Positions 39,317 to 52,352 are shown, counted from the first letter of the stretch. The stretch is DNA of 64,000 bases from Opisthocomus hoazin (GCF_030867145.1 NC_134421.1:23381979-23445978); one strand, 5' to 3'. Numbers and translations: made by a program. The notes: generated by a model not told the origin, from the sequence alone.

Positions 39317-39620
39317 TTTTTTTTTTTTTTTTTTTTTTTCCAGTTCCCAATTGTATTTATTTGAAAAAGATAAGGCAACTTTGTTATCCTCTGATTTTGC
39401 CATACAAGCAAAGCAGGTCATTGCCTTGGGAAAAATACAGGAAGAATTGAATCTTCTATAATTATATTGGGGATTTCTGAGGGAGAGCAAAGGGACTCCT
39501 GTTTGTGGAGGTGGCAATGCCTTAAATTCAGCTCTGGACAGACAAGCTTGTTCAGGATCACAGGATCAGTTTCTGTCCCCTGAAATGTGTAAGACCGATA
39601 ACAGAGGCCCCTTTATAAGA
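39317..39620 (-). pseudogene. Candidate poly(A)-tailed retrocopy (3' end), source gene unknown
   Basis: On the minus strand an AATAAA signal (complement of 39356-39361) is followed 16 nt later by a run of 23 A (complement of 39317-39339). That is the spacing of a normal mRNA cleavage site with a poly(A) tail, so the sequence upstream of it on the minus strand (higher coordinates) may be a reverse-transcribed mRNA 3' UTR. I cannot identify the source transcript and found no target-site duplication by eye, so the 5' limit given is arbitrary. Alternatives are a chance poly-T microsatellite next to an AATAAA word, or the genuine end of an antisense non-coding transcript. Confidence 0.35.
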
Positions 39621-41120
39621 AGTGGTGGCATTACAATGAAACAGGGTATCTTACACATTGCTATAGTAGTGATAAAAAGAAATGCTTGAATTTGAGCTTT
39701 TGCTTAAAGCTTTTGTTGATGCTTTATACACAAATTTTAGTGGGTTTTTTTATTTTTGTTTTTTGTTAAAAATACGAGACACATAGAGGCATCTGAACCA
39801 TCAAAGAGATGACCTCCTAATCTTGTAGCCTGCTCTACCCTAGTGCAATTTGTGGACTTTAAGGAAGCCATCCTTGAAGCAGGGATTGCATTCGTTGTGA
39901 TCCGCTATTACAGACAGTGATCCAGTATATTTAAAGCACGCTCTAAAAAACAGTTTGGAAAAAACAGGTCACGGAGTTCATGTCTCTGCTGTCATCAGGC
40001 CAACTGTTGTGCCTCAGATGGGAGATACAGAGCTGTGACTTTAATCTAGGCAGGGTAGCCCTAATCACTGGTATATTTAGACGGTCACATTATCAGCTGC
40101 AAGGTGGACCTGATTGCTGCTAAGAGCCCAGATCCTCTGTTGCACCAGAGCTCTGCCTGGTGTAGCTGTCACAGGCAGGCAGCAAAAAGATTCTGATGTG
40201 ACTGACGTCCATCTGTGCTGGCTCTCCACAGCGAGCCCCACACTTGGAGCTCACTCCTACCACCACAGCGACACACTCACAGCATGTAAACAGCCTGACG
40301 CACACCATCCTTATCAAGGACCACATAACCAATGTGGTCCATTCACTAATGTGCGCCCAGACCACGGGACCAGACTAGTGGTGGGCAGTCTGAAGTGAAC
40401 CCCCAGAAGCTGTATATCGTGGTTTTCAGCACCAGAAGTTTCACTCCGTAGATTTGCCTCTCTTGGGCCACATGGGCATGGCAACTTCGCGGCCTTGTCA
40501 ACAGGGCCATGAGCTGTATTTCAGGGTGAGGTAACAGGCTAAAGGAGTGCTAACGAGGGGTTAAACGGGAATCATACAGGAACAAAAAGACTCTATTGTC
40601 TTGCCTTGTCCTTCTGTGCATGTCTGTGGATGCAGCCTGTACTATCCAAACCCTCTCCAGCTCTCCCAGAGGCAGCGGGCTGGGTTGTGTTGGTCATTAG
40701 CCCAGTGTCCCCTCATCTCCGGGGGGAGCCAAGCAGAGAGGATATGGGACAGCCTGCACAAGTCGGGAGGAGGAAAGGGCTGACTTTTTTTTTCTTCTCC
40801 TTTCATAAAAGGCTTTGCTAAGTGGAGGTAAAAACAATTATCCATCTTTTATGAGCTCTGGGACCTACAAATACCTAAATAAATTTGAAATACTTCACTA
40901 CTTGCAGTTACACATTGTCTTTCCTTTCTGTCCTAGAAAGTTGAAGAGTGTTTACATTTTTTTTTTTTTTCAGGAGGCATCCTTGGTTCTCTTCAAAGTA
41001 TTACCTCTGCATATGAAACTGAAGGTAGAAATGCATTTATTCCTCTTATGGAGTAGGACTTGTGTTAATAGAATGGTCACAATTTAACTGTAAAACTTTC
41101 AAGTCCACTAACTGAATACA

Positions 41121-41422
41121 TTTTTAGCAGGGTCTGTTGTGATAGGACAAGGGGTGATGGTTTTAAACTAAAAGAGCGTAGATTCAGACTAGATATAAGG
41201 AAGAAATTTTTTTGCAATAAGGGTGATAAAATACTGGAACATGTTGCCCAGAGAGGTGATAGATAGCCCCTACCTGGAAACATTCAAGGTCAGGTTGGAT
41301 GGGGCTCTGAGCAACGTGATCGAGCTGAAGATGTTCCTGCTCATTGCAGGGGGGTTGGACTAAATGACCTTTAAAGGTCCCTTCCAACGCAAACTATTAT
41401 ATGATTCTATGATTCCATGATT
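41121..41422 (+). mobile_element. CR1 LINE copy 3, short 3' fragment of another subfamily
   Basis: A 300-bp CR1 3' end. It begins TTTTTAGCAGGGTCTGTTGT, continues through GATTCAGACTAGATATAAGG and ATACTGGAACATGTTGCCCA (the CR1 'H-W-N-R-L-P' region), and ends with GGTTGGACTAAATGACCTTT and tandem ATGATTCTATGATTCCATGATT. The coding part differs clearly from copies 1 and 2 (for example GTTTTAAACTAAAAGAGCG where they have CACAAATTGAAGCATAGGA), so it belongs to another CR1 subfamily. Its frame is broken. Confidence 0.92.
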
Positions 41423-44400
41423 TTCAAACTTTTTTAGAATTTAGTTCTCTGTTTGCATCTAAATTGCAAACGACTTGCTGAGGAAAGTGTCCGTTGAACT
41501 GTGTTTTATCTGTGCCATAATCCATGGGGTAATCTACTGGTTTTAAAATTTAACATTTCTTGTTTTTTGTAATGAAATATGCCATTCAAAACTTTAACTA
41601 TTATGGCATCAATTTCAAAAATTGGTTTTGATTCTTTTAGTATTCATTGAGGGATTCAAACAATTTAAATTAGCAAAGGGATCACATTCATTGCTGTTTG
41701 TGTTGCTTGATTCACAAGGGAGAAACAGTTCATTCAACCATCCTAGAAATAAAAATAATTGCTCTTACAGTAATGTATATGCCTAACTCCCTTTGAAATG
41801 ACCCTTCAGTATTCCAATAATTTCGATAGCTTTTAAACCCCTTTGTCATGCACATGGGGTAACCAAAGTTCTCCAGTCCTAGGAGTCAGAGCTACATGCT
41901 AAAGGGCTGCTGAGAAGATACAGTTCCTAACAAGGATCCTCTGGACTCTGCCTCTACACAACGCCTGATCTCACACTCTCCTATTGGCAAGAAGGAACTG
42001 ATCTATTTCCCAACATTTTAATGCTTTGTCAGTTAAGACCGGGAAAAACAACAAGCGTGAATCAGTCAATAGGTCAAAAACAGGTAAAGGAAAAGAAAAC
42101 TGGCTCGGTAAATTTTAAAGGAAAGCTTTCTAAATCATTCAGCACAGTGCCAAATGTTGTAAAATCATACTCTCTTTCCATAGAAGTCCGCAGCAAAACT
42201 CTCCTGACATCAGAAGAAAGCCTGTTGAAGTTGGGAAATGTACGCACCAGCAAACAGCTGACATTAGTGCATAATAATGTGTTGACCTTATGCTTCCAGA
42301 ACAGAAAAGTATGGATAAACCGGATAGTCACCTTCTTTTCAAGGAGTGTGCGATTGATATATAATCAATGAAGAAGTTAGTAATGATAACTATAAAAATA
42401 CTTGGAGAGGACTCACAGCAGTTATAAACCAAAAATGTTCCACTGCCTTTGTTTCATTTGCTTCAGAAATGAGCGCATGTAAAATTCTCCTCCACCCTCC
42501 ATTAAACATCTGCTTGGTCTCCAGTCTTCGGAGTTAATGAGCAACAGTATTGCATTTTTATGTGACCATCCATACCTTTATTTACCACACGTAATTTTTT
42601 ATGTCTCTGTCTTCACAGGGGAGGGTGTTTACCTTTATCAGGAATAGTAAAACTGGTATTGTCTTTGTTCTAAAATCTCCACTCATGACATAAGCATTTC
42701 TGTGGTCAATGGAACTACAGCTGGAGTGGGGAAGGTACAGTAAGTTTCTAGCATTTGCAAACACAGGGTCAAAGTGATTTGAGATTATTAGATTAAAAAT
42801 TAAACGAGATCCACAGTTATCAAATGCCCTGTGAGGTGGCAAAAGGTGAAATTTCCGTCCGTACCCCAAGAAAATGGTATTCTTCACACCATCAGAGCTC
42901 TTTGAGGCACTGAGCGCTCAGAGCTTTGTGTTAGTCTGAGGGTTGTAACTGCTCTTCTCATCAAATCTTGAGCAACTGAAGTTCATCCTTGTTATACTTC
43001 TGGCCATTGGCTGAAATATTGAGGTTAAATCAATAAAGCATAACAGTAATATTCGGTTCATCATTCTGACACTGTTGTGTTGAAATCACAGCAGTAGTCT
43101 AGCAATTTAAAACATGTACATGAAAAATGCAGGTTTCAATCACTATTTCTTACTGTAGATTCCACTACTTTAATAAAGAAAAAGATGACCAGCCTTCAGG
43201 AAATATTAGCTATTACTAAGCCATCTTTACATAAACGAGTGAATTTGCCTTCGATACGAAGTAGGAAATTGCATAACTGACGGCCAGATCATTTCCTTCA
43301 GGACTGCAGCAACTGAGGCAACTCTCATGAACGCTCCTGGACATCCCTAGTAAATTTTTTATACTATGATATCAATATAGAAAAACCAAGGGATATGCAT
43401 CCACACCTGCAAGTAGCTTTGAACAGATCTGGAATTTTCTGAGGGAAAAAAGATTGGCAAAGTTTTTTGTTGGTGGTGGTTTTTGCTTTTTTTTCAATGT
43501 GAAACAGAAGTGCTTGGGTGCTGGCAGCACCAGCCACCAACTCTGGCATGGCTCTACTGAAACCATGCTGCCTGGTAGCTGAGAATGAAGCTCTGAGCCG
43601 GTGGGAGGAGATGACTCTGCAGGAAATACCCTACAGCTCCAGGGTAACAAAACTGAGTGGAAACAATGAAGGCATGTCTACGTGGAGGAAAGGAATGCGC
43701 TGCAGACATACCCTGCCTTGGCCTTGCACATGTTGGTTTCTTGGTATGAAATGGCGCAGTTTCGGGGCCTGAGCTCGCTGCAATGATGTGGCATCAGAGT
43801 AGGGCTGAGACAGCTGGTGGGGCTCCACCTGCTTGTGGTGGAGCACAGCACCATGCTCTTCTTCCGCAGGGCAGATGAACATGGCTTCAGCTCTCTCTTC
43901 GCCCCAGTTATCCCATACGAATTTCTGCTTGTTCCCTCTGCACTGACTGCTGGCTGAGTTGGGAGGCACAAAAACCCGAGGTGAAGAAAATGTTTCTGCA
44001 AAGACATTTTATGCAGATCTTTAAGGGATGCTTTATGTGACCGCTGTATGTCTTATGTAATTTTCTACCAGCAGGCTTTCATGAAGCAGTGAATTTAAAA
44101 AAAAATCATGTTTGAAAAAAATCCGAGTCTTTTAAAATAATTTAAAAGTGAATTAAGATGCGGAAAAGAAAAGAAAAAGTTCTGAAACGGTAGGTTTGTC
44201 CTCTGCAAGCTCGGGATCTTGTATTAATGCATTGCGTACTTGTGAAGAAAATGGCTTTCTATCTTTGCCTGTATGTTAGATCCTGCTGGAACACTCTGTT
44301 CCCTACTCCCAGGAACACTTAATGCCGCTTGAAGCATGTGTACCCGGCGCTCCATGGAAGAATTGAGCGGCTCCTCCCACACAGCCAGGCACATCTCCTT

Positions 44401-47400
44401 TCTATTGTGTGAGGGGTATCAAGCGGCTTTTTGTCCCTCTGCCTCTGGAAATGCATCAGAGACAAACACAAGGGGGAAAAATGGTCGCTGTTTGAAAGTG
44501 GTGTTGGAAGCAGAAGACGAAAAGACTTAAGATCACAAGGCTGTGCCTTTTTGATTCATAAATGCTACGCATCTCTTTTTTTTTTTTTTAATTAAAAAGC
44601 TGTCGTAGGCCTGACTGAGACATCTGGTTAATCTAAATCAGAACTAATGGACTAATTTTATTGAGGTGTATATTTCTGCTATCAAGATTTTTGTTTCTGT
44701 TTTGGTCTTTTCTGACGTTCTTTAAAAACAATGGAGGAAAAAAATTCTTTTTTAGTGAGATAAAAGTAGGATACCATAGGATACCATCTCAGCTTGTACT
44801 TAGGCCCCTCTCCCCCCTTTTCCAGTGTTATCAAGCATGCTCACATAAGATAGTTGTATTAACAGTCAGATAGCTCTTGTGTTCTGTAAAAAAAGTACCA
44901 TTAAAAACCAGGAGCTTTTTTTTTTTTCTATTGTAGGAATTGGCAATTTATAGGCAATATAGGACAAAGCAAGTTCCTCAGTTTATGTCCCACCTCTGAG
45001 AAAGGAGAAAAAGCATGCGGTGGGAGCTCTGAGATGCAAAGTCTTGGGTTATGTGTCCTAAAATCATGATCCTGTTCATTTGCAATTATATGGATAATCT
45101 CATCAAAGTTAGGGAGATTACTCACATGTGTGAATTTAGGAAAGTAAGTTACTGAGTGTTCAGGTTTGTTCATCTCTTCTGAGGGAAGAGTTTGAGTTGT
45201 GTGGGGACCAGTCAAACAGATTAATTTGGGGCGTGCAACATGCAATACAGTCCCATTAAAGGGAGGAATGACGACATTTTCAAACAAGCACATTTTAAGT
45301 GTTCACACATAAATGTAGTTGAACACCAATATGTACACAGTTACACAACCAAGTAAGAGCTATGTATCTGTGGTATTTTAAGTTTTTTTCCCACCTGATT
45401 ATATCCAGAAAAACTATCAGTACTCAAATGAAGGTAATATACAGACTCTCAATGTGATGTTCCCTCAGCCTGCCAAATGTGTCCTAGAGAACTAATTATA
45501 TTAATTTTGTCCTGAGAATTCACAGGCTAAATTTCTGTATGAGACTGATTAAAATGCCTGAGTTAATACCATTGCAAGGAAAAGAAAAAGCTGTAACAGG
45601 AGCAGTGCCACGACTACAAATGGTAATGGGAAAAAGAATAAGTTGTGCTAAGTGTTGGCTAGGAAAAATTAAAAAAAAAGGTAAGTGACTGTTTCTACAG
45701 CAGTGTATTCATTGCATTGATATGCAGGGTTTAGTTATGTCAGACCATAATGAAAAAATAAAAAAGCAGTGAATCCAAAATCATTTGTCCCCCAAAGCCA
45801 GACCCTGCACTGAATGGAACACATGAAGGAGCACCTGATTTACAACCAAAACAATCATGTCCAGCTTTGGCAGAGGTATGTTATGAGTTTGTGAGGCAGG
45901 TGTGTATGTCTAGCTACATATTGCACTCACTATTTTACTGTTTTTTCTATCTTAATAAGTGAATAGTGGGCAATCACTTTTGTAATCTGTGCAAGCCTAG
46001 CCTAAAATCTCAAGCGATACCACTACAATGTCTCCATGTTTTGTTATTTTGAGGTATATTTGAGACAGGCAGATTCGCTGAAGGTGTGTATCTAATACTT
46101 AATAACTGGCCCAAAGAAGTCATCCGTCTGAAAATCTATCTAGCTTCCAAATCACAAACCTAAATAAAGCTGCTTAAGAAGTTTCTATGACATAAGGGGA
46201 AAGTAAATGAGAGGTTTTTTTCCTCAGATATTTTAAAGAACCTTTAAAAATCTGTCTAGATTTTTTTTAACTACATCATAAATTAAAGTACACAAGCTGC
46301 AAACACTAAGGAAAAATGAATACTTGCAGGACCAACATATTGGTTTCCTAAAATCTTTAGCTATTTTAATGAAATTTGCACCTAAAATCTGCAGACAATC
46401 CCAGTTTCTATTCTAACAGTCAGGAAATACTGCTATAAGAGTATCACTAAAATGCAGGGGTCTTGGCGATTACAGTTAGGCTGGTGGACTCTCCACTGCA
46501 GGAAGCCCTGCTCTGGAAGCGATACCTTTGTAAAAAGTATGCTCAGATGTGTTTAGATGGATCAGATGTTTTGATGCCCATTCTGTGGACAAACATTATT
46601 CAGAAGGCCACATTATAATCCGTAATGATTTTTGCTGTCCTTAACACAGCAGTTGATAGGCTTGTTCTAGATGTAATCCTGTTTTCCTGATGCTGATTTC
46701 GTCCTTCCCCAACTACTAGCATAACCACCGGAAGAAACCAACTCTTGGTTATGCTCAGGACACTGCTTGTCATCACCCTGACCCCTGCTGAGGGTGACAA
46801 CCCTGCTCTGGGCCTTCAAACCTAGAAATCAACCCTTCAAGAACACCAATCGACTTGATGCAGGATTAAACGCGGGACTAAGTGTCAGGCCTTCCCCTCC
46901 TTCTTTAAGCTGCCTCAGCATCCTGAAGAATCCCTGAAATGCCCGAGTGGGTGTCAGGATATTCTCCTTGAAGCAGGTTCCCCCGGTTGGGTCCCCTCTG
47001 CCTGGCAGGAGGGCGAGGGGGGACCAGCAGCCCCGCGCTGACCGACACAGGCTGTCCTGGCGGGCACCGGTCAGTGCCAGAGCCCACATATAGCCATGAT
47101 GCACAACGGAGCTTCGGAACATTTTCAGGCCTTCCTCAGGCTGTACTGCAGGCCCAAAAAGAAAGCTCTGGGAAGCAGAGAACTATAAACCTTTTTTATC
47201 ATCTCTCCCATGCGAGCTGCACCATGAAAAACTACAGGAGCGGTAAAAACCTGGAATTTGAGATGACAACATTTGATCACAGAGTTTGACAACAAATGGT
47301 TAAATCATTCTCTTCACTTAAAAGCTCCTTTCACTTTAATACTATTGTTAATAGCTTTCCCATGCAGGATTGCACTGTCAGATTCTTTATCTCATCTATA

Positions 47401-48164
47401 TTAGTCTCTCCTGTTTTATTCATAAGTGCATACAAATGGAAAAATGGATGCGTAATAATGATTATGTATAACTCAGTGTTGTGAGGAGCTCTCTATTGAC
47501 AAGCTTTCACATCATCTGCTTCTATTGTCTTCTTAAATTTTTGTTGTTACTGGATCCAAACTATGATTGCTTTGTTAAAAACAAGCACCCTGTGCGCTGC
47601 AACACCTGCTACTACCCATTTGAAAAAAAAAATCAGCTTTATCATGAAAACAGAATAGTGTTTTCTGAATTTACTTTTTATCTATTAAATGTGCATGCTG
47701 TCACATGTTGTTTGCTGAAATCAAAGCAACAGCATAGTAAGAGCCTTCTGCTGAATCAGTCCTGGCCAGATTCTGGTTTCTGCCACCTGAGGCTCACGCC
47801 ACAAGGAATCTCTTCTCTGTAAGCGGTCCCTATGAAATCAGACTCATCCCCCACAGAGCAAATCTTTTTGTGTATGGAGTAAGTGCAGCAGAGTTTGTCA
47901 TTGTAGCATGTCATGGTTTTCCTGAAATTACTTTTGCAGAACATGCTGTAGTTCTAACCAAGGCTGACAGCTTCCCCTTGCCCCTCCGGGTCTTTCCATC
48001 CCCTGCCAAGCTTCCTGCAGTGGCAGAGATGTTTGCTAGACTATTACTGGACTGCAGAATGGGACTCTGGCTTATGGGACTTGTCCCACTTGCTTAAACA
48101 GGACTCTGCTTGTGTGAGACGTTTGAGGAATTCATCGCGTGATAGATGAGCCTACAAATGCAGG

Positions 48165-48203
48165 GTGCACGCACGTGCATGCGTGTGTATGCGTGCATGC
48201 ATG
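48165..48203. repeat. 39-bp alternating purine-pyrimidine tract (Z-DNA prone)
   Basis: Every odd position from 48165 to 48203 is a purine and every even position a pyrimidine, with GC, GT and AC steps prevailing (GTGCACGCACGTGCATGCG onward). Such tracts are classic Z-DNA formers under negative supercoiling. A G9 run follows at 48212-48220. Confidence 0.85.
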
Positions 48204-49618
48204 AGCATGCTGGGGGGGGGATTCCCAATGTGGTCACAAATCAGACTTTTGCCCTTTCTCTGACTCACCAGTCTATCTTATGCTTTCAAAAGCAAGACTT
48301 CTCCATTTTGGAAGAATATGCGACTGACTTCTTCACCCCCACACTTTTTCAGGATAAAACACTCATTGCTACAACAGTGTGGTTACTTTCAATGTCGTAA
48401 TGCTGGGTTGAGATAAAGGCTTACAATCAGAGCTGAAGAGCCCTTATCCCTGCCTCGCTGCAGAGTTCCGCTTTACAAGTGGGCTGGATCCACAAGACAT
48501 TTCTGAGCCCGGGTCTGAGCTTGAGTTCAAGTCCGAACATGTCTTGTGGCAACACAACATGAACGGCAGCTTGCTCTCAAGGCTTCAGGGAAAAAGAATC
48601 AGACCCAAGATACCCCTTGACAGGCACTGAAGGGCACTCACCCTGCAGCGAGGGGGGCTAACCACTTCTGTCTCCGTCTTAACCCAAGTTGCGCAGCCAG
48701 AGTCTTTCCAAGCAGGACTCCAGCAGCACCACTGCAGCTTGAGGGGGGCCTGCTTGAAAACTGTACAGAACGAGGTGGGAGCTCACAACCAGGCCATGGG
48801 GTCCTGTGGGGAGCAACGTGGAGATGCAGGGCTGGCTACAGACTCACTGGGTTACATCTGCCTCCTGGAAAACCAGCTTAATGTCTCTACAGCTGTAACT
48901 GTGTATTCAGAGCAAAGACTGAAGAGAGCTAAAACATTAATAAATGTTTTATGCACCCCATGGTAAGCTTTCCTCTGCAGAAACAAAAAAAACAGAAGCA
49001 ACCTCTTGCTACATGCTTTCAAATGCTTGCTAAATGACAAAAATAATGTGGCATTTTAAGAACATCTACCTACACTAAAAATAAACTCTATACATCGAAT
49101 GGATTGTTGATATATTTTATGTATTGCAAACAGTACTCTTCAGCTAGCAGGTGAGAACACTTACACCAATCTAAGGCACATATACAGCTTTTTGGAAACA
49201 AATACCAATTATTTCTCAGCTGTTACTTCTTTGTTAGGTAAATGCCAAACAGTGCAAAACCATAACTAGAACTGACAGTGGAACAGGAAGAGAACAGACC
49301 TAATCCTTTTCTGCATTGAAAGGGTTTAAAAATATACAGCACAAAAAGCCTGTAATATCTTCACATTTTCTTGCATTCCCTTTCTGTCAGGAATAATTTC
49401 CCAAACAGGAATAAAAAAATCCGTGCTGTATATGTAGTGTATTTACTTTCACAAATAAATATATCTTAATTCAGACTCTAGGACCAGAACAAATTTTTTA
49501 AAAATCAAATAATTCTAATTCTTCTCCTTTGAACTCTTGAATCTTCCCACTTACCATAAAGAACACTCAGTAGCTTCCTTCAGAAAAAGCTGGGAAAAGA
49601 GCATGTGGCAATAGTTGC

Positions 49619-49641
49619 AGGGTGTGTATGTGTGTGTGTGG
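49619..49641 (+). repeat. Short GT microsatellite
   Basis: An interrupted GT run (GGTGTGTATGTGTGTGTGTGG), probably length-variable. No function is implied. Confidence 0.75.
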
Positions 49642-50798
49642 CACAGATAAAAGTAGTTGTATGTCTATTACTTATTTGCATTATGACAGAACTCACAAAG
49701 CGCTAGGCTCTCTCCAAACCAATGGCGAGAAACAGTTCCTGCCAAAACAACATGAAAGAAATGTTGTAAAGGTTGCATTGCATTGCTTAAAAGTTAGGAA
49801 ATATCAGAAGCTGGGTTGCCAGTACAACCTTAATTCAACCCTTCTGTGCATATTCATTATGATCCAGTCTTTAATTACATGATCACATACTCTTTTTCTT
49901 TATTTTCTCTCCCTAGGGCCTCTACTTCATTTAAAGTATCAGATGGGCTGAATAGGCAGTTGTTAAATTTTACGTTTATCTTCTTCCACAGCCTGCCGTT
50001 AAGGTATCAGTGAGTATCTTGCACTGTTGACCAGGCAAACCTCCTCCTCTGTGTCTGGAGCTGCAGAGGCAGGAGTAGACAGATGAGAGCTGGGCCAGAG
50101 AAAGTAAGAACCACGCCATATATCCCAAAATGTACAAGCGCCAAGGAAGTTCAGAGCAAAATAGTAGATCAGAGAAACACGCTGGCACACTGGCAGGAGC
50201 CTAAGGTACAAACCAGCAACAGGTAAGGTACGGCCAGTTTCTCTGTTGTTCTCCACTGAAGTCCTATCAAGGAAAGCTGACTTTCCCTGATCCCGTGAGC
50301 TGTATGCCAAAGTCTTCACCATTGCTAAGAGCCTGCACACTTTAAAGGTGAGGATTGTCGGGAGCATTTCACAAGCGGGAAATGGCAGCAGCTCCTTTGC
50401 TATCCCACCATAGCACTGAGATCGAGGCGGACTTGACTAGACTGGGAAAACAAGACAGTTCTCTGCATCAGCAGCTCCTGCTACCTTGTTCCCTCCCACA
50501 GCTAGGGATGAGGTCCTGCTGGCAGGCATCTCGCAGAGCCTTAACCTCAAAGTTACACTTGAACTGCCTGCTGGCTGCACAGTAAGAACACTGAGGTAGT
50601 TCATTCCTCCCTAGTAGACTGGATCTGTATGCATAGCCACTCACCCTTTCCATAGACAAGACCCTCTTTATACATGCTGTAACTGTTTGGAAGCAATAGG
50701 AGCAACAGGAACTATCAAAACTTCTTGACTGGTAAAACAGCGTGAATTTATTGACTTTGCAGGAGATTTGATGGAAACCCTTTGATGGACTAGGAAGC

Positions 50799-50820
50799 TT
50801 TTTTTTTAAAAAAAAAAAAA
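50799..50820. repeat. T9A13 palindromic homopolymer pair
   Basis: Nine T followed directly by thirteen A form a perfect 18-bp AT palindrome. It could extrude as a cruciform or be nucleosome-repelling. It lies about 2.1 kb upstream of the BTG1 TATA box. Confidence 0.8.
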
Positions 50821-52344
50821 GACAAAAAGGATTAAAAAGTCTCTTTTAGAGTGTGGGATGAGGTCCATGCTGCCACGTTACATTCTTAAAAGTACATTTC
50901 AGGGGGATGATTTAAACCTGAAGAGCCTTGCTGCCTGTTAAGTTACTGCTGTAGCAAACGGAGGAGAGCTGTTTGAATCTTGCGCTTTGGGGTGCTCCTA
51001 CGTAAGACCACTTACCTACTTGGGAGTTCCTAAAATTCCTTCTGAGCATTTGATTCTGGCTGGAACTAAGTAGGAGAGATGAGAAACTGGCCCAGAGAAA
51101 GCTCAGGTCCAAGCAAAGGTGGCAAGCATTATACTCTTTTTTGCTGGAGTATTTCCAGTAGTTACTTTGTTGTAATTGCGATGATCTAATGTTGATTTTG
51201 CACAGGAGAAGGGATATTGTCCAGTAGGATGATGGAGTTGGTTGTGAACGAGGAGAGATGCATCTGCTGCTTCGAGGTCTGAAAGAGAACAGCGAATTCC
51301 AGCCTAAGAACAGAGCAGACACGGCAGCAGCTCTGGATATACCTTACATACGTTGTGGTAGCACTTGAGAAGAAAGGATGGCGGGTACCTGTGGAGCAGC
51401 AGGAAGAGGGGGACAGGTTGGCAGCTCCTCCTTCCTCACAGGACAGAGGGACACAAACGTAACAGTCAGAGGTTAGTGGGGGGAAAATAGACCCGACTGT
51501 GCTCTAGAAGCCACACCAAGATTTTTAGTATGCAGTAAAGCTGTGAGCTTAAGCTCCCAGGACTATCCTTTGAAGGTGTGTTGCAGATCTCCCTTGTGTA
51601 TAGAAAGTCAGAGTCCCTTGAGGCTGAGTCTAAGCACCTGAGTGCAGAGAGAAGACCAGCAGCACTGCTCGGGTACATCTCAACACCAAACAAGCAAAGC
51701 CAGTGTATTTTCATCTTTTATTTAAATCATTTCATACATGTATTTTTATATATTTCATTACTGAATTATTTTACGGAAAAAGAAATCTCAGGATTTTATT
51801 GTGTGTTATCATCGTGCCTTTGACGGCCTAATTTCTGATCTTTGACTGGGAGCATCGCACATGTAAACACCGGGCTGCACCCCCTTTGCAGCTCCGCGCA
51901 GGGGCAGGGCGCACACCTTCGCGGAACAACGATCCTTCCGTCAAAGAAGCGACAATTTGCGTTCTTCACAAAGAAAGAAAAACCAAAAAAAACCCCACCA
52001 AACACCAAAAAAAAGGACTTTTGCTGCTTCTTTCATCTCCCCTTTGGTTTTGCGGAGACAAACGGCATCGGGGGGCTTTACGCTCTTCCCGGCCATCGCC
52101 GAGCACCACACGCCAGTCCCCCCGTCCGCCCGGGGTCTCCCCCGTCCAGGGCAAGGGGCGGCGGCGCCGGGACAGCCCCACGGCCCCGAGGCAGAGCCGG
52201 GCGCTGCGCGGAACAGTGGAAGCTGCACTCCCGGGCGGAGGCCCTGCCGCCGAGGAGGCTTTGCCCCCGCCCCCCCCGCCGACCACCGTGCGCTCAGCTC
52301 CGCGGGCGCCCGCGGTGCTCCGGGGGAAGGCAGCCGGGAAGAAG

Positions 52345-52352
52345 CCACGTCA
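52345..52352 (-). promoter_or_regulatory. CRE/ATF6-like site (CCACGTCA)
   Basis: CCACGTCA is the reverse complement of TGACGTGG, a CREB/ATF-family and ATF6-type core. It lies about 540 bp upstream of the TATA box and is one of three related words in the promoter. Occupancy is inferred, not shown. Confidence 0.4.

Larger units (their letters stand above)
30488..41120. other. Intergenic segment between CR1 copies 2 and 3
   Basis: No gene is recognised. Items listed separately are a hairpin-forming inverted repeat at 33379-33401, a candidate poly(A)-tailed retrocopy at 39317 and beyond, and a T14-CAG acceptor-like signal at 40957-40973. The patch 40100-40750 is somewhat richer in GC than its surroundings, but no exon structure is visible. 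The rest is AT-rich unique sequence. Confidence 0.6.
41423..52049. other. Proximal intergenic 5' flank of BTG1
   Basis: No gene is recognised in this 10.6 kb. Contents include an open frame of 116 codons from a true ATG at 42021 with no family resemblance, a T-rich run at 44574-44590, a GC-richer patch with several CpGs at about 46950-47110, an alternating purine-pyrimidine tract at 48165-48203 followed by a G9 run (48212-48220), a short GT repeat near 49619-49641 and a T9A13 palindrome at 50799-50820. In mammals a divergent non-coding transcript starts near the BTG1 promoter. An equivalent could run leftward here, but no exon can be called from sequence alone. Confidence 0.6.

Noticed and set aside
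42021..42371. 116-codon + strand open frame from a true ATG
   Set aside because: The length is within chance expectation for the window. There is no recognisable family and no promoter or splice context, and an 85-codon frame overlaps it on the other strand.
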